DNA of 64,000 bases. Origin: Candidatus Iainarchaeum sp. GTDB lineage: Archaea > Iainarchaeota > Iainarchaeia > Iainarchaeales > GCA-2688035. Below are positions 25,736 to 34,211 of this stretch, piece by piece. The notes beneath the pieces were generated by a model that was given only the letters and a program-made list of their open reading frames with translations, searched no databases and had not been told where the DNA came from. Every line of letters begins with the position of its first letter. Position 1 is the stretch's first letter. Location: assembly GCA_017610205.1 (NCBI GenBank), contig JAFCCL010000004.1, positions 58,220 through 122,219 on the forward strand. Reading direction: 5' to 3'. The position numbers and the translations under genes were made by a program.

Positions 25736-25951
25736 ATATATAAAAGCTTATTTTATCAAACTTTGAGAAAAAAATTATTTAAAACAATAAACAGGTTTCA
25801 AGAACAGGCCTTGCCTGGGGTTTTTTTGCATTCAAAAAAAGAGAAGCAGGAAGAAGTATTTAATTATTACATTGCTCAAAGGATAGCTATTTTTAAACTT
25901 TATAATAATAATAATATCATTAATGAACTTCTTTTTGAAGAGGTGTTTTTT
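25736..25951 (+). promoter_or_regulatory. Leader region of the phosphohexomutase gene with terminator-like hairpin
   Basis: The palindromic TATATAAAAG at about 25737-25746 and a second box CTTTATAATAA near 25897 could each drive the gene. Between them a hairpin (CAGGC 25805-25809 with GCCTG 25813-25817) is followed by GGG and seven T, the shape of an intrinsic terminator, with no upstream plus-strand gene to end. It could be an attenuator, or the relic of one. The frame is open from TTG 25763, so an N-terminal extension cannot be excluded. Confidence 0.35.
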
Positions 25952-27385
25952 TTGAAGATTAACCCGTATATTTTTAGAAACTATGACATTCGAGGCATTG
26001 TTCCAGACGAATTAAATGACAAAGAAGTTGAAGCCATAGGAAAGGCTTTTGGAACCTTTTTGCGAAGAAGAAAAATACTGCAGGCAGTAGTAGGCAGGGA
26101 TTGCCGTTTAAGCGGAAAAAAATTTCAAAAAATATTCATCAAAGCTTTGACTGAAATTGGAATTGATGTCATAGACATTGGAATGGTTATGACTCAAATG
26201 GTTTACTATGGGCAATACAGATTCCAGACTAATGGAGGAACCATGATTACCGCATCCCACAACCCGCATAATTTTAATGGATTTAAACTGTGCATTGGTT
26301 TTTCCAAAACCACTGAAATTAAGGAATTGGAGGAAATAAGAAAAACTGTGGAAACTGAAAATTATTTCAAATCCGAAAAAAAGGGAACAGTGGTAAAAAA
26401 AGACATCAAAGACGATTACAACAATGATGTCCTGAAAAGAGTGAAGATTAAAAAAAAGTTTAAAGTGGTTGTTGATTTTAGGCACGGTACACCTGCACTC
26501 TATGTGCCTGAGTTGTTCAAAATGGCTGGCTGTGAAGTAATTAGTAAAAGAGCCAATGTTGACGGAAGCTTTCCTGATGGAACACCTGACCCTACAGACG
26601 AACGTTTTATGAAAGAACTGGCTAAAAGCGTTGTGGAAGAAAAAGCCGATTTTGGAATGGCTTTTGACGGAGACGGGGACAGAATTGGCACAGTTGACGA
26701 AAAAGGAAGGATTTTGTGGAACGATGTGCTTGTAGCAATTTTTGCAAAAGAAATACTTGGAAGGTTTCCTAAATCAAAAATAATTTACAACACGCTTTGT
26801 TCACAGGTTGTTAAAAAAGTCATTGAAAAAAATGGCGGAATTCCAATTATGTGGCTGACAGGACATGCATTCATTAAATCCAAAATTGCTGAAGAAGACG
26901 CCGCTTTTGGCGGGGAATTATCAGGGCACTTCTTTTTCAACGAAAACGCTTACGGCCATGATGACGGCACCTACGCCGCTCTGAGGCTAATGGAATATTT
27001 GTCTGAAAAAAACCAGTCACTAAGCCAATTGTATGAAAGTTTTCCGGCATATATTTCTTCGCCTGAAATAAAAATAGGCTGCCCAGATGACAAAAAGGTT
27101 GAGATAATAAAGGATGTGTCTAAAAAATTCAAAAAGAAATTTCCAAACGCAACAATCACCGATGAAAACATTATACCAGACGATGACGGAACAAGAGCTG
27201 ATTTCGATGACGGAATGATTATTTTTAGACACTCACAAAACGGCCCTTATATTACAATTAAATTTGAGGCAAAAGACCAAAAAACATATGACGAAAGAAA
27301 AGTCTATGTCAGAAAAATGCTTGAAAGCTATCCTGAAATGATTTGGAAAGACCAATTATGCGTTAACTTGGATTCATTGAAATAG
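25952..27385 (+). CDS. Phosphomannomutase/phosphoglucomutase
   Basis: Start taken at TTG 25952 because GAAGAGGTG ends 6 nt upstream and the product then begins MKINPYIFRNYDIRG, where family members begin; the frame stays open 63 codons further up but that part is low-complexity. The 478-residue enzyme has the phospho-Ser loop TASHNPHNFNG (Ser102), the metal loop DGDGDR (239-244) and the sugar-binding GGELSGHFFF. It interconverts hexose 1- and 6-phosphates for nucleotide-sugar and glycan synthesis. It is followed 13 bp later by an IMPase/FBPase family gene, so the two form an operon. Confidence 0.93.
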   Translation: MKINPYIFRNYDIRGIVPDELNDKEVEAIGKAFGTFLRRRKILQAVVGRDCRLSGKKFQKIFIKALTEIGIDVIDIGMVMTQMVYYGQYRFQTNGGTMITASHNPHNFNGFKLCIGFSKTTEIKELEEIRKTVETENYFKSEKKGTVVKKDIKDDYNNDVLKRVKIKKKFKVVVDFRHGTPALYVPELFKMAGCEVISKRANVDGSFPDGTPDPTDERFMKELAKSVVEEKADFGMAFDGDGDRIGTVDEKGRILWNDVLVAIFAKEILGRFPKSKIIYNTLCSQVVKKVIEKNGGIPIMWLTGHAFIKSKIAEEDAAFGGELSGHFFFNENAYGHDDGTYAALRLMEYLSEKNQSLSQLYESFPAYISSPEIKIGCPDDKKVEIIKDVSKKFKKKFPNATITDENIIPDDDGTRADFDDGMIIFRHSQNGPYITIKFEAKDQKTYDERKVYVRKMLESYPEMIWKDQLCVNLDSLK

Positions 27386-27398
27386 AGGACAGGATGAA

Positions 27399-28175
27399 AT
27401 GAAGAAATCCATTGAATTGGAAACCGCGATTAAGGCAGCAAAGGAAGCCGGAAAAATTCTTTACGAGAGTGCGCAGACAGCAGTTGTTGTGGAAAAAAAA
27501 GACAGGCAGGATATTTGTACTGACGCTGATTTGAAGTCCGAAAAGAAAATAATTGAAATTCTGGAAAAGCAGTTTCCAGAACACAACATTGTTTCAGAGG
27601 AAAAGGGAAGGATTGAAAAGGAATCAGAATTTACATGGATAATTGACCCATTAGATGGAACAAAGAACTATATTAGGGGCATGACTATTTTCACTGTTTC
27701 AATTGCTTTGGCAAAAGGCAGCGAAATAATTCTTGGGGCGGTCTTTGAGCCGGCAACAGGCAGAATGTATTATGCCGAGAAAGGCAAAGGTGCCTTTGTA
27801 GATGGACAAAAGATGAAGGTCTCAAAAATTTCTGAATTGGAAGATGCTCTGGTATATTTTGATAAGGGAAACTTATCCAACCTTGACAAAAATGAATGGG
27901 AAAAAGTAAACAGCCTGCAAAAATCTGTTTACAGAATAAGGGATTTTGGATTAGGGTCACTTGCACTATGCTATCTTGCACTAGGCGGTTATGATGCCTA
28001 CATTGGCGGCAATACAACTAAGATAATGGATATTGCAGCAGGAATAATTATTGCACAGGAAGCAGGTGCAAAAATTAGCGACCAAAAAGGCGGAAAGATT
28101 AACTTGTTTGAAAGCAGGAAGATAATTGCAAGCAATGGCCTTTTGGACAAACAGTTGTTGAAAATTTTTGAGTAG
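27399..28175 (+). CDS. Inositol monophosphatase/fructose-1,6-bisphosphatase family enzyme
   Basis: A 258-residue member of the lithium-sensitive phosphatase superfamily. VSEEKG (first metal Glu), WIIDPLDGTKNYIRGMTIFT (DPLDGT motif) and KIMDIAAGIIIAQEAGA (the second motif, with the last metal Asp) are complete. Archaeal members hydrolyse both inositol 1-phosphate and fructose 1,6-bisphosphate; the true substrate here is not shown. It is the second gene after the phosphohexomutase. The convergent GalT-like gene ends 6 bp downstream. Confidence 0.92.
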   Translation: MKKSIELETAIKAAKEAGKILYESAQTAVVVEKKDRQDICTDADLKSEKKIIEILEKQFPEHNIVSEEKGRIEKESEFTWIIDPLDGTKNYIRGMTIFTVSIALAKGSEIILGAVFEPATGRMYYAEKGKGAFVDGQKMKVSKISELEDALVYFDKGNLSNLDKNEWEKVNSLQKSVYRIRDFGLGSLALCYLALGGYDAYIGGNTTKIMDIAAGIIIAQEAGAKISDQKGGKINLFESRKIIASNGLLDKQLLKIFE

Positions 28176-28181
28176 AAAATT

Positions 28182-29147
28182 CTATTCGGATTCTTCTCTA
28201 AAAAATTCTGCAGCGTGCTCTGGAGAAACGGTGTTTATGATGCAGCCAGTGCAGTTTTCAAAACCACCCCAGGTAATTAAACGCGGTACAATTTTTACGT
28301 GAATGTGGTGTTTTTTTCCAGGAGGTGCTTCGTGAAAGTAAACATTGAACGGAGCCTGCAATTCTGAAATTTTTGAAAGAGTTTTTTTCAAAAGCTCTGC
28401 AAGTTGCAATATCTCGTCATTGTTCAAATCTGAAAAATGGTTAACGTGTTTTTTTGGAAAAATGCCTGCTTCAAACTCAAAAATCGAAGCATAAGGAGTA
28501 AATGCAAGAAATGAATCATTTTCAGAAATTCTTCTAGGCCCCTTTCTTTCAAGACTAACAACCTTGCAATAGGGGCATTTCCTATGCTTTTTATGATACT
28601 TTGCAATTGCCTTTATTTCCCTTTCAATATTTGCAGGAAGCTTGTTGTAGGCAATTGTTTGCGTGTGCTCGTGCACTAATGAAGTGCCTGCTTCAAGCCC
28701 GTGATTTTTAAACATTGCCACAAATTTTATGCCTGGAATTTTATACAGGGCATCACGCCTTTTGAACAAAAGGCTCAAATACTTTGCAATTCTTTCAACA
28801 GGCAATTCATGAAATTGCTGCTTGTGTCGTGGAGTTTCAACAATAACTTCGTGCTTTCCAAAAGCGTCTCCTTTAGTAAAAAACTCGCCCTCGGTTTTGA
28901 CCTGCGGCTTTCCTTCAGTTGTAACCGCAGGAAACTTGTTTTCAAAAACTCTTAGAACCCACTCCCCGTTTTCTTCAACGCGGGCAATCTCAGGAGGAGT
29001 CATTTTTTCATTTCCCTGACAAAAAGGACAGGGGCCTGAATCATTAATCTTTGGATGTTGTTTGATGAAATCACGCGGCCTTTTGGCCCGCTCGGTGTTG
29101 ACAATCACCCATCTGTCAAAAATATAATCCTTTCTAAGCTCGTGCAT
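28182..29147 (-). CDS. Galactose-1-phosphate uridylyltransferase-like (HIT superfamily)
   Basis: Start at ATG 29147 (MHELRKDYIFDRWVIV), matching family members; the ATG at 29186 lies on top of the TATA-like ATTTAAAT (29187-29194). The 321-residue protein has the zinc motif GPCPFCQGNEKMTPPEI, the active-site SLVHEHTQTIA (HxHxQ, where the first His is the UMP-carrying nucleophile in GalT), a second zinc-type CPYCK, and a C-terminal FHEAPPGKKHHIHVKIVPR. GalT swaps UMP between UDP-glucose and galactose 1-phosphate; some relatives are ADP-glucose phosphorylases, so the exact donor is open. Part of the sugar-phosphate gene group. Confidence 0.9.
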   Translation of the reverse strand: MHELRKDYIFDRWVIVNTERAKRPRDFIKQHPKINDSGPCPFCQGNEKMTPPEIARVEENGEWVLRVFENKFPAVTTEGKPQVKTEGEFFTKGDAFGKHEVIVETPRHKQQFHELPVERIAKYLSLLFKRRDALYKIPGIKFVAMFKNHGLEAGTSLVHEHTQTIAYNKLPANIEREIKAIAKYHKKHRKCPYCKVVSLERKGPRRISENDSFLAFTPYASIFEFEAGIFPKKHVNHFSDLNNDEILQLAELLKKTLSKISELQAPFNVYFHEAPPGKKHHIHVKIVPRLITWGGFENCTGCIINTVSPEHAAEFFREESE

Positions 29148-29287
29148 TAATGGCTCACTAAGGCAATTATAATACGGAAAGGGCATTTAAATCTTGCCCA
29201 ACTCCAAAAAGAATAAAAACACGGAATTGCCGGCTATTGTCTAAGGCAAAAGGAATAAAAAGAGGGAAACTGTTACTTGTTTTGATT

Positions 29288-30277
29288 ATGGCTTTTGACA
29301 TTGTAAGCATTGGAAATGCAACAATTGACGCTTTTATCTGCGTTGATGGAAAGGTCAAAGAAGGCAATTTGCTTTTACCTGTTGGTTCAAAGAAAGAAAT
29401 ACAAAGCATTTTTTACAGCACAGGCGGCGGAGCAACAAACACTGCTGTTGGATTCAAAAGGCTTGGATTAAAGACAGGGATTTTGGCGGCGGTTGGAAAT
29501 GACCCAGGCGGAAAAATTGTACTGCGTGAGTTGAAAAAAGAGGGGATTAGCACAAGGCTTATTTCAAGGCTGCAAAATTATGAAACAGCTTACAGTGCAA
29601 TTTTAACAGGTTTTGGACACGACAGAATTATCCTGGTTTATGGAGGGGCTATAAGGCATTTGGGAGAAGAAAGACAGGTGCATTGGTCATGGCTAAGCCA
29701 AACAAAGTGGATGCATATAACAAGTTTTCATGCAAAACTGGAAATTATGAAAAAGATTCTTGGCTTTGCCGAGAAAAAAGGAATAAGTGTTTCATTCAAC
29801 CCAGGAATGAGCGAAATAAGCCTTGGACTAAAAAAAATAATCCCGTTGCTAAAAAAAGTTGACATTCTTCTGCTTAACAGAAAGGAAGCTAAAATTTTAA
29901 CAAAAGAAAAGAACGTGAAAAAACAACTGCAAAAACTTCAGGAAATTGTCCCACTTGTTGTTGTAACAGAAGACAAAAAGGGCGCGCATGCATTTGACGG
30001 AAGCTTTTACTACTACAAGCCTGCATTAAATGCAAAAATTGCTGACACAACAGGCGCAGGAGACGCATTCCACGCAGGGTTTGTTTCACAAATAGTAAAA
30101 GGAAGAAGCGTTGAAAAGGCCTTGAATGCAGGAACTGCAAATGCAACAAGCACAATAATGCATTTTGGTGCAAAAAACAAATTGCTTACACAACACGGAA
30201 TTGAAGAATTCCTTGAAAAGCATGAAACAAACAGGACAAAAGTTAAAAAAAACAGAATGACTTACAAAGCCCACTAA
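29288..30277 (+). CDS. PfkB-family carbohydrate kinase
   Basis: Start at ATG 29288 (MAFDIVSIGNATIDAFICVD), with AATAAAAAG about 35 nt upstream; an in-frame TTG at 29237 would add 17 residues. The 329-residue ribokinase-fold protein has FYSTGGGATNTAVGFKRLGL (PfkB signature 1 region) and the anion-hole/catalytic motif ADTTGAGDAFHAGFVSQIVK (signature 2, catalytic Asp in GAGD). Substrate could be a sugar, a nucleoside or fructose 6-phosphate. It is divergent from the GalT-like gene and belongs with it and the phosphohexomutase in a hexose-phosphate group. The C-terminal tail after about 310 is basic. Confidence 0.9.
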   Translation: MAFDIVSIGNATIDAFICVDGKVKEGNLLLPVGSKKEIQSIFYSTGGGATNTAVGFKRLGLKTGILAAVGNDPGGKIVLRELKKEGISTRLISRLQNYETAYSAILTGFGHDRIILVYGGAIRHLGEERQVHWSWLSQTKWMHITSFHAKLEIMKKILGFAEKKGISVSFNPGMSEISLGLKKIIPLLKKVDILLLNRKEAKILTKEKNVKKQLQKLQEIVPLVVVTEDKKGAHAFDGSFYYYKPALNAKIADTTGAGDAFHAGFVSQIVKGRSVEKALNAGTANATSTIMHFGAKNKLLTQHGIEEFLEKHETNRTKVKKNRMTYKAH

Positions 30278-30290
30278 AAAACAGAATGGC

Positions 30291-30719
30291 TTATACATAA
30301 TCTATTTTTTCTTTTAAAAAATCAATTGCCTTTTTAAGAACTGTTTTTGTATTTTTGAAGGAGAGCCTTTTCATTGCCTTTTCATAGGAAAGCCATTCAA
30401 AGCCCTTGTGCTCGTGTGAAATTTCCACATTTCCGGCAGGCGATTCTGCAAGGTAGAATGCAACTTCTTTGAATACTGTTTCTTTTCCTCTTCTGAAATA
30501 GTATTTTGTATACTGTCTAAAGCCTTTGGCTATAAGAATGTTCTGCAGGAAGGTTTCTTCTTGTACCTCGCGCCTTAGGGTTTGTTCCTCTGTTTCGCCT
30601 TGTTCAACGTGGCCTTTTGGAAAACCCCAGTGCCCTGCTTTATAATGCAACAGCAAAAATTCTTTTCCAGAATCCTTTTTTCTGAACAAAGCACATCCTA
30701 CTGATTTTTCTTTGACCAT
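30291..30719 (-). CDS. Nudix hydrolase, Ap4A hydrolase type
   Basis: A 142-residue protein with a full Nudix box: GHVEQGETEEQTLRREVQEE, i.e. Gx5Ex7REUxEE. The N-terminus VGCALFRKKDSGKEFLLLHY and GHWGFPKGHVE resemble diadenosine tetraphosphate (asymmetric) hydrolases, which clear Ap4A and related alarmones. The C-terminus EISHEHKGFEWLSYEKAMKRLSF also matches. It is convergent with the PfkB gene and lies directly downstream of the palindromic repeat block and transglutaminase-fold gene on the same strand. Confidence 0.93.
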   Translation of the reverse strand: MVKEKSVGCALFRKKDSGKEFLLLHYKAGHWGFPKGHVEQGETEEQTLRREVQEETFLQNILIAKGFRQYTKYYFRRGKETVFKEVAFYLAESPAGNVEISHEHKGFEWLSYEKAMKRLSFKNTKTVLKKAIDFLKEKIDYV

Positions 30720-30769
30720 TTAGATAAAAAAAGGGGGAAAATTATTTTAAGGGAATTGAACAGCCTGCT

Positions 30770-30909
30770 GTATTATCGAGCATCCGAAGGATGTGAAGAT
30801 GGTACTCGCGCCAGCCCCGCGTGTGGGTTGCCGGGCGTGACGGCTTAGTTGAGATTGTGTCATTGAGTTCAAACGAAAATGGCACCCGCACCAGCCGGGC
30901 GTGACGGCT
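30770..30909 (+). repeat. Two copies of the palindromic repeat family
   Basis: Copy 1 (30770 to about 30845): stem GTATTATC (30770-30777) with GATGGTAC (30798-30805), an inner hairpin CATCC-GAA-GGATG, then a second stem ending CGGCT. Copy 2 (30857-30909): GTGTCATT with AATGGCAC, then AGCCG (30893-30897) with CGGCT (30905-30909). The stop codon of the gene at 30911 lies 2 nt past copy 2. Copy 1 has GTA/TAC where other copies have GTG/CAC, a compensatory change. Related copies are at 38626-38816 and 41406-41465, all in the same orientation. Confidence 0.85.
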
Positions 30910-30910
30910 G

Positions 30911-31564
30911 CTATATGAATTGTTCATAAATTGTGTTGTTGAATTTGTATAGGAATTTTTTTATTTTTGAGCCTTTGAAATCGTATTTTTGCAGGGCCTC
31001 TTCTTTTGTTCCGGAAAAGTCTGCAAATGAATGCTTTTGGCTTGGGTCAAGGGCATAAAATTTTCCCTTGAATTCTGTTGCAACAAATGCGTGGGTTCTC
31101 AGGCTGTCGAGTTCGGAAATTATTACCGATGCCTTTTCATCTCCCAGTGCAAAAAGCAGGGAGCAGAGAAATACTGCAAGGTCTTCGTCATCCCCTACTT
31201 TTGAGGAAAAGATTTCTTTTGGTGAAAGCCAGTAGTTTAGGTTTATTTCTGGTTCAACGTAGCTTATTTTGTTTTGAACAAATGAAATTGCTTTTTCTGC
31301 TGATGCAAGGTAATCTTTTGGAAAGGCGTATTCCTGCGGTTTTAGGTCTGAGAGAATTGCTTGAATTGTTAGGTCGTCTTTGTTTACTAGAATTTTTATT
31401 TCGCCTATTGTCCTTCTTTCCTTCTCATTTATCAATTCAGCATGTTTTTCAAGTAAAAGTCTGTATAGCTTGCATTGGTTTAATTTTTCTTTGACGGATG
31501 ATTCTTCAGCTTGCGCTGGGTCTTCTCCTTCTTCAAAAAACACTTCTTCATTTTCAGGTGGCAT
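30911..31564 (-). CDS. Transglutaminase-like fold protein lacking the catalytic Cys
   Basis: A 217-residue protein with an acidic N-terminus. Residues about 95-175 look like a bacterial/archaeal transglutaminase-like domain: EIFSSKVGDDEDLAVFLCSL corresponds to the usual GDCED motif, RTHAFVATEF to the His motif (His158) and YALDPS to the Asp motif (Asp173). The catalytic Cys of GDCED is replaced by Asp126, so peptidase or transglutaminase activity is not expected; a binding role is more likely. The stop codon directly abuts the palindromic repeats. Divergent from the UbiA gene across a 90-bp promoter region. Confidence 0.75.
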   Translation of the reverse strand: MPPENEEVFFEEGEDPAQAEESSVKEKLNQCKLYRLLLEKHAELINEKERRTIGEIKILVNKDDLTIQAILSDLKPQEYAFPKDYLASAEKAISFVQNKISYVEPEINLNYWLSPKEIFSSKVGDDEDLAVFLCSLLFALGDEKASVIISELDSLRTHAFVATEFKGKFYALDPSQKHSFADFSGTKEEALQKYDFKGSKIKKFLYKFNNTIYEQFI

Positions 31565-31655
31565 TTTTGATTATTGTGCCTAAAACTGCTTTAAAAAAGA
31601 TGCTTTTGGCTTGAAAGGGGAAAATGTTTTATTTGGGAAAATAGGTAATAATTGC

Positions 31656-33200
31656 ATGAATTTTAAGTGGTTTGAGGACTTTGCACAAAAAAAAATTTCC
31701 TCTTTGGAAAACAGCAAGCTTTCTTTTAAATATTTTGCTGCGGCGTTCTTTTTTGCGGTTGTTTTAAGAATTTTTTTGGAAAGCTTTTCAGCCCACACTT
31801 CAATCAGCTTAAATATCGTGTCTCATTTTTTTCTGTTTTACGTTTCTGTTGCAATGTCGGTAATTATTCTTTTTTGGCTGGCAACAGGTGAAAAAATAAA
31901 AAAAAGTGCCATGGTTGTATTGCCTTCTTTTATTGTGCTGATTGTTGTGCCAATAGTGGACCTTTTGGTTACAGGCGGAAAAGGGCAGCAAATTACATAT
32001 TTGCTTCCGGGAATTCATGAAAATCTGTTACTGCGTTTTTTTACATTCACAGGCGAATTTGGGAAGTGGGGGATAAGTTCAGGGATAAAGGTTGAGGGAG
32101 CAATAGTTCTTGTTGCTGCGTTTGTATACTTTTTTGCAAAAAGCAAAAAGGCTGCGCCTGTTTTTAAAATTGCAAAAGGTGTTTTTTGGACCTTTGTATT
32201 GTATGTTCTTATTTTTTCTTACAGTGCAATCCTTTTTCCAATAACCTGGTTTTTTGACTTTGCAGGCATTAATTATGACACAGTGGGATTTGCTCCGCCA
32301 TATGTTTATCTTATTCTTATTTTACTTCAGGCAATAGTTCTGGCATGGGTTGCTAACAAAAATTATTTCAAGGCAATTATTAGGGAAAGGCAATTGCTTA
32401 GGTTAATTCACTTTGAAGCAATGTTTGTTTTGGGAATTGCACTTGGTCTTTATGGAAACATTATGTTTAGGCTGCAGGCTGAACAGGCATTTAGTTTTGC
32501 AATCACTACAATTGCAATTGCATTAACCTGTTTTTATGCAATGTTTTCAAACAATATTGCAGACAGGGAAATTGACATTGTTTCAAACAAAAAAAGGGCA
32601 ATTGTAAGCAAATCTATAGAGATTGCCAAATATAAGAAAATGGCGCTGGCTTTTTTGTTGGGAGGGCTTTTTTATGCGGCAATGGCAGGCTTTGAAACAT
32701 TTTTCTTTATGCTGGTTTTTGCAGGAAACTATTTCCTTTATTCAATGCCTCCGTTCAGATTGAAAAGAATTCCAATAATTTCAAAGGCATTAATTTCTTT
32801 CAATTCCCTTATCCTTATCCTTCTTGGATTCGTTTTCATAACTGGAAACCTTGCAGACTTTCCAATCGCAATAATAGCAATTTTTCTCATTGGTTTTACC
32901 TTTTCAATAAACTTCATTGACTTAAAAGACACAAAAGGAGATAAAAAAACAGGAATAAAAACACTGCCGGTTCTGGTTGGAATCAGAAACGCAAAAATTA
33001 TTACAGGAATTTTCTTTGCAGCAACCTACCTTTCGTTTACTGCAATTGTAAAAGAATGGTGGGCATTACCAACCCTTGTAATTCTTGCTATAATACAATT
33101 TATTCTAATAAACAGGAAAACTTGCAATGAAAAGCCTGTTCTTGGACTCTACATCCTAAGCATTATTGCCCTAATAATTTATCTTGTACTAGGCACCTAG
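31656..33200 (+). CDS. UbiA-family prenyltransferase with extra N-terminal membrane domain
   Basis: Start at ATG 31656 (MNFKWFEDFAQKK), with TTTTATTTG 25-30 nt upstream. The C-terminal 270 residues are a UbiA domain: first aspartate motif NNIADREID (about residue 300), SMPPFRLKRIPIISKALISF and second motif DLKDTKGDK (about 420). UbiA enzymes attach prenyl chains to soluble acceptors in the membrane, for example in archaeal ether-lipid or quinone synthesis. The N-terminal 250 residues add about six membrane helices of no recognised family, which makes the protein (514 residues) nearly twice the usual UbiA length. The substrate is not determined. Confidence 0.85.
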   Translation: MNFKWFEDFAQKKISSLENSKLSFKYFAAAFFFAVVLRIFLESFSAHTSISLNIVSHFFLFYVSVAMSVIILFWLATGEKIKKSAMVVLPSFIVLIVVPIVDLLVTGGKGQQITYLLPGIHENLLLRFFTFTGEFGKWGISSGIKVEGAIVLVAAFVYFFAKSKKAAPVFKIAKGVFWTFVLYVLIFSYSAILFPITWFFDFAGINYDTVGFAPPYVYLILILLQAIVLAWVANKNYFKAIIRERQLLRLIHFEAMFVLGIALGLYGNIMFRLQAEQAFSFAITTIAIALTCFYAMFSNNIADREIDIVSNKKRAIVSKSIEIAKYKKMALAFLLGGLFYAAMAGFETFFFMLVFAGNYFLYSMPPFRLKRIPIISKALISFNSLILILLGFVFITGNLADFPIAIIAIFLIGFTFSINFIDLKDTKGDKKTGIKTLPVLVGIRNAKIITGIFFAATYLSFTAIVKEWWALPTLVILAIIQFILINRKTCNEKPVLGLYILSIIALIIYLVLGT

Positions 33201-33265
33201 TAAAAAAAAACCGCTTTTGGAAAAAAAGCGAAATGTTTTATTTAAAGATACTCTATATATAGCAC
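33201..33265 (+). promoter_or_regulatory. Terminator-like hairpin and promoter before cassette 1
   Basis: A hairpin (CGCTTTT with AAAGCG, about 33211-33230) follows the UbiA stop. TTTATTTAAAG at about 33236-33247 lies 20-30 nt before the ATG at 33266, so the long pilin cassette transcript should begin almost at its first codon. Confidence 0.5.
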
Positions 33266-33757
33266 ATGAATAATGAAAAAGCACAGGTTGCAACAGAATA
33301 TATTATAATAACAGGATTCATTCTGGCGGTAGTAACCATCATTTTTGCCTATGCATATATTTCAAACAACGAAAATATCAAAGTAAACCAGGCAAGCACA
33401 GCTTTGGACAAAATGGTTAACGCCGCAAACCTTGTATACGCACTTGGCCCAGGAAACATTCAATATATTGAGGTAACATTTCCACAGGGAATTACAGAAA
33501 TTCAAGATGTCACAGTATGCAACAGCGGAATACAAAACTACAATCAGGATTGTACAGAAGAGGACGGAGTAAATTTTGGTGCAATAGAAATGACAGCGGA
33601 ACTTTTAAGCGGAGAAACATCAATCATGAGAGGGGCAAAAACAGAACTTGAACTTGATGGAGAAATTCCTGAAGATGAACGAATTCCGGAAAATGCAGGA
33701 GTGTACAGAATAAAAATTGAATGGTGCGACGACAAAATCTGCTTGAAGAGTGCTTAA
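33266..33757 (+). CDS. Cassette 1, gene 1: class III signal peptide pilin-like protein
   Basis: A 163-residue protein, MNNEKAQVATEYIIITGFIL, with a KAQ prepilin site, Glu at +6 and a hydrophobic helix. The 120-residue extracellular part has NIKVNQASTALDKMVNAANL, LGPGNIQYIEVTFPQGI and two cysteines. Its counterpart in cassette 2 (39843) has the same layout: NIRIAKTSEAISKLSNAVDD and EGNTRFVKISWPDGM. It belongs to a family of archaeal minor pilin-like proteins. First gene of the five-gene cassette; the next gene starts 1 nt after its stop. Confidence 0.9.
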   Translation: MNNEKAQVATEYIIITGFILAVVTIIFAYAYISNNENIKVNQASTALDKMVNAANLVYALGPGNIQYIEVTFPQGITEIQDVTVCNSGIQNYNQDCTEEDGVNFGAIEMTAELLSGETSIMRGAKTELELDGEIPEDERIPENAGVYRIKIEWCDDKICLKSA

Positions 33758-33758
33758 T

Positions 33759-34211
33759 ATGTCCAGTCTGAAAGAAAAGGGGCAGACGCCCATTGAAGTA
33801 ATTGCAATTGCAGTAATTATTGTAGCCCTGCTTTTGCTTGTATTTACTACAACAATGAGTAGAAATATGGAAACAGACAGAGTTCTTATAGCAGGAAAAA
33901 GCAGCATCCAATGCAATGCAATGGCTTCTACAATTGCAAGGTTGTACAACAACCGGGCAACAACACAAGAAACATTAAACCTTGAACTAGAAGCAAGACT
34001 TAGGAGAGTGGAAGGAAAACAAGGCGGAATAAATGTAGGAGAAGTAAGCTGCAGTTATATTGGAAGTGTAGCAATGTATCCAGAAGATGGAAAAAAAGAC
34101 AGCAACCCAGACGATACAGGAACTGACGGAATAACTCTTGCTATAGGCAACTGGTGTTTTGAAAAAAACCCTGATACAAATATTGTAATAACGCCGGGGG
34201 AGTGCACTTGA
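33759..34211 (+). CDS. Cassette 1, gene 2: class III signal peptide protein
   Basis: Starts at ATG 33759 (MSSLKEKGQTPIEVIAIAVI). KGQ is the prepilin cleavage site and the Glu at +5 (PIEV) is conserved; one membrane helix follows. The remaining about 115 residues include KSSIQCNAMASTIARLYNN and VGEVSCSYIGSVAM, matching the cassette 2 protein at 40364 (QKCDNIASAIVSLSSNTG, VGNVGCSYKGDVWF) including the paired Cys. 150 residues. The stop overlaps the next start as TTGA. Confidence 0.88.
   Translation: MSSLKEKGQTPIEVIAIAVIIVALLLLVFTTTMSRNMETDRVLIAGKSSIQCNAMASTIARLYNNRATTQETLNLELEARLRRVEGKQGGINVGEVSCSYIGSVAMYPEDGKKDSNPDDTGTDGITLAIGNWCFEKNPDTNIVITPGECT

Noticed and set aside
25763..25951. 63-residue N-terminal extension of the phosphohexomutase
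   Set aside because: Low-complexity sequence with no family match; a ribosome binding site and the family's usual N-terminus both point to TTG 25952. The TATA-like box 20 nt before 25763 keeps some doubt.
30742..30927. Minus-strand frame containing ARLVRVPFSFELNDTI
   Set aside because: The same peptide appears wherever the palindromic repeat occurs (also near 38700-38780), so it is the repeat read backwards rather than a conserved protein.
31078..31494. 138-residue plus-strand frame rich in Leu/Arg
   Set aside because: Antisense to the transglutaminase-fold gene, with no start signals or family features.
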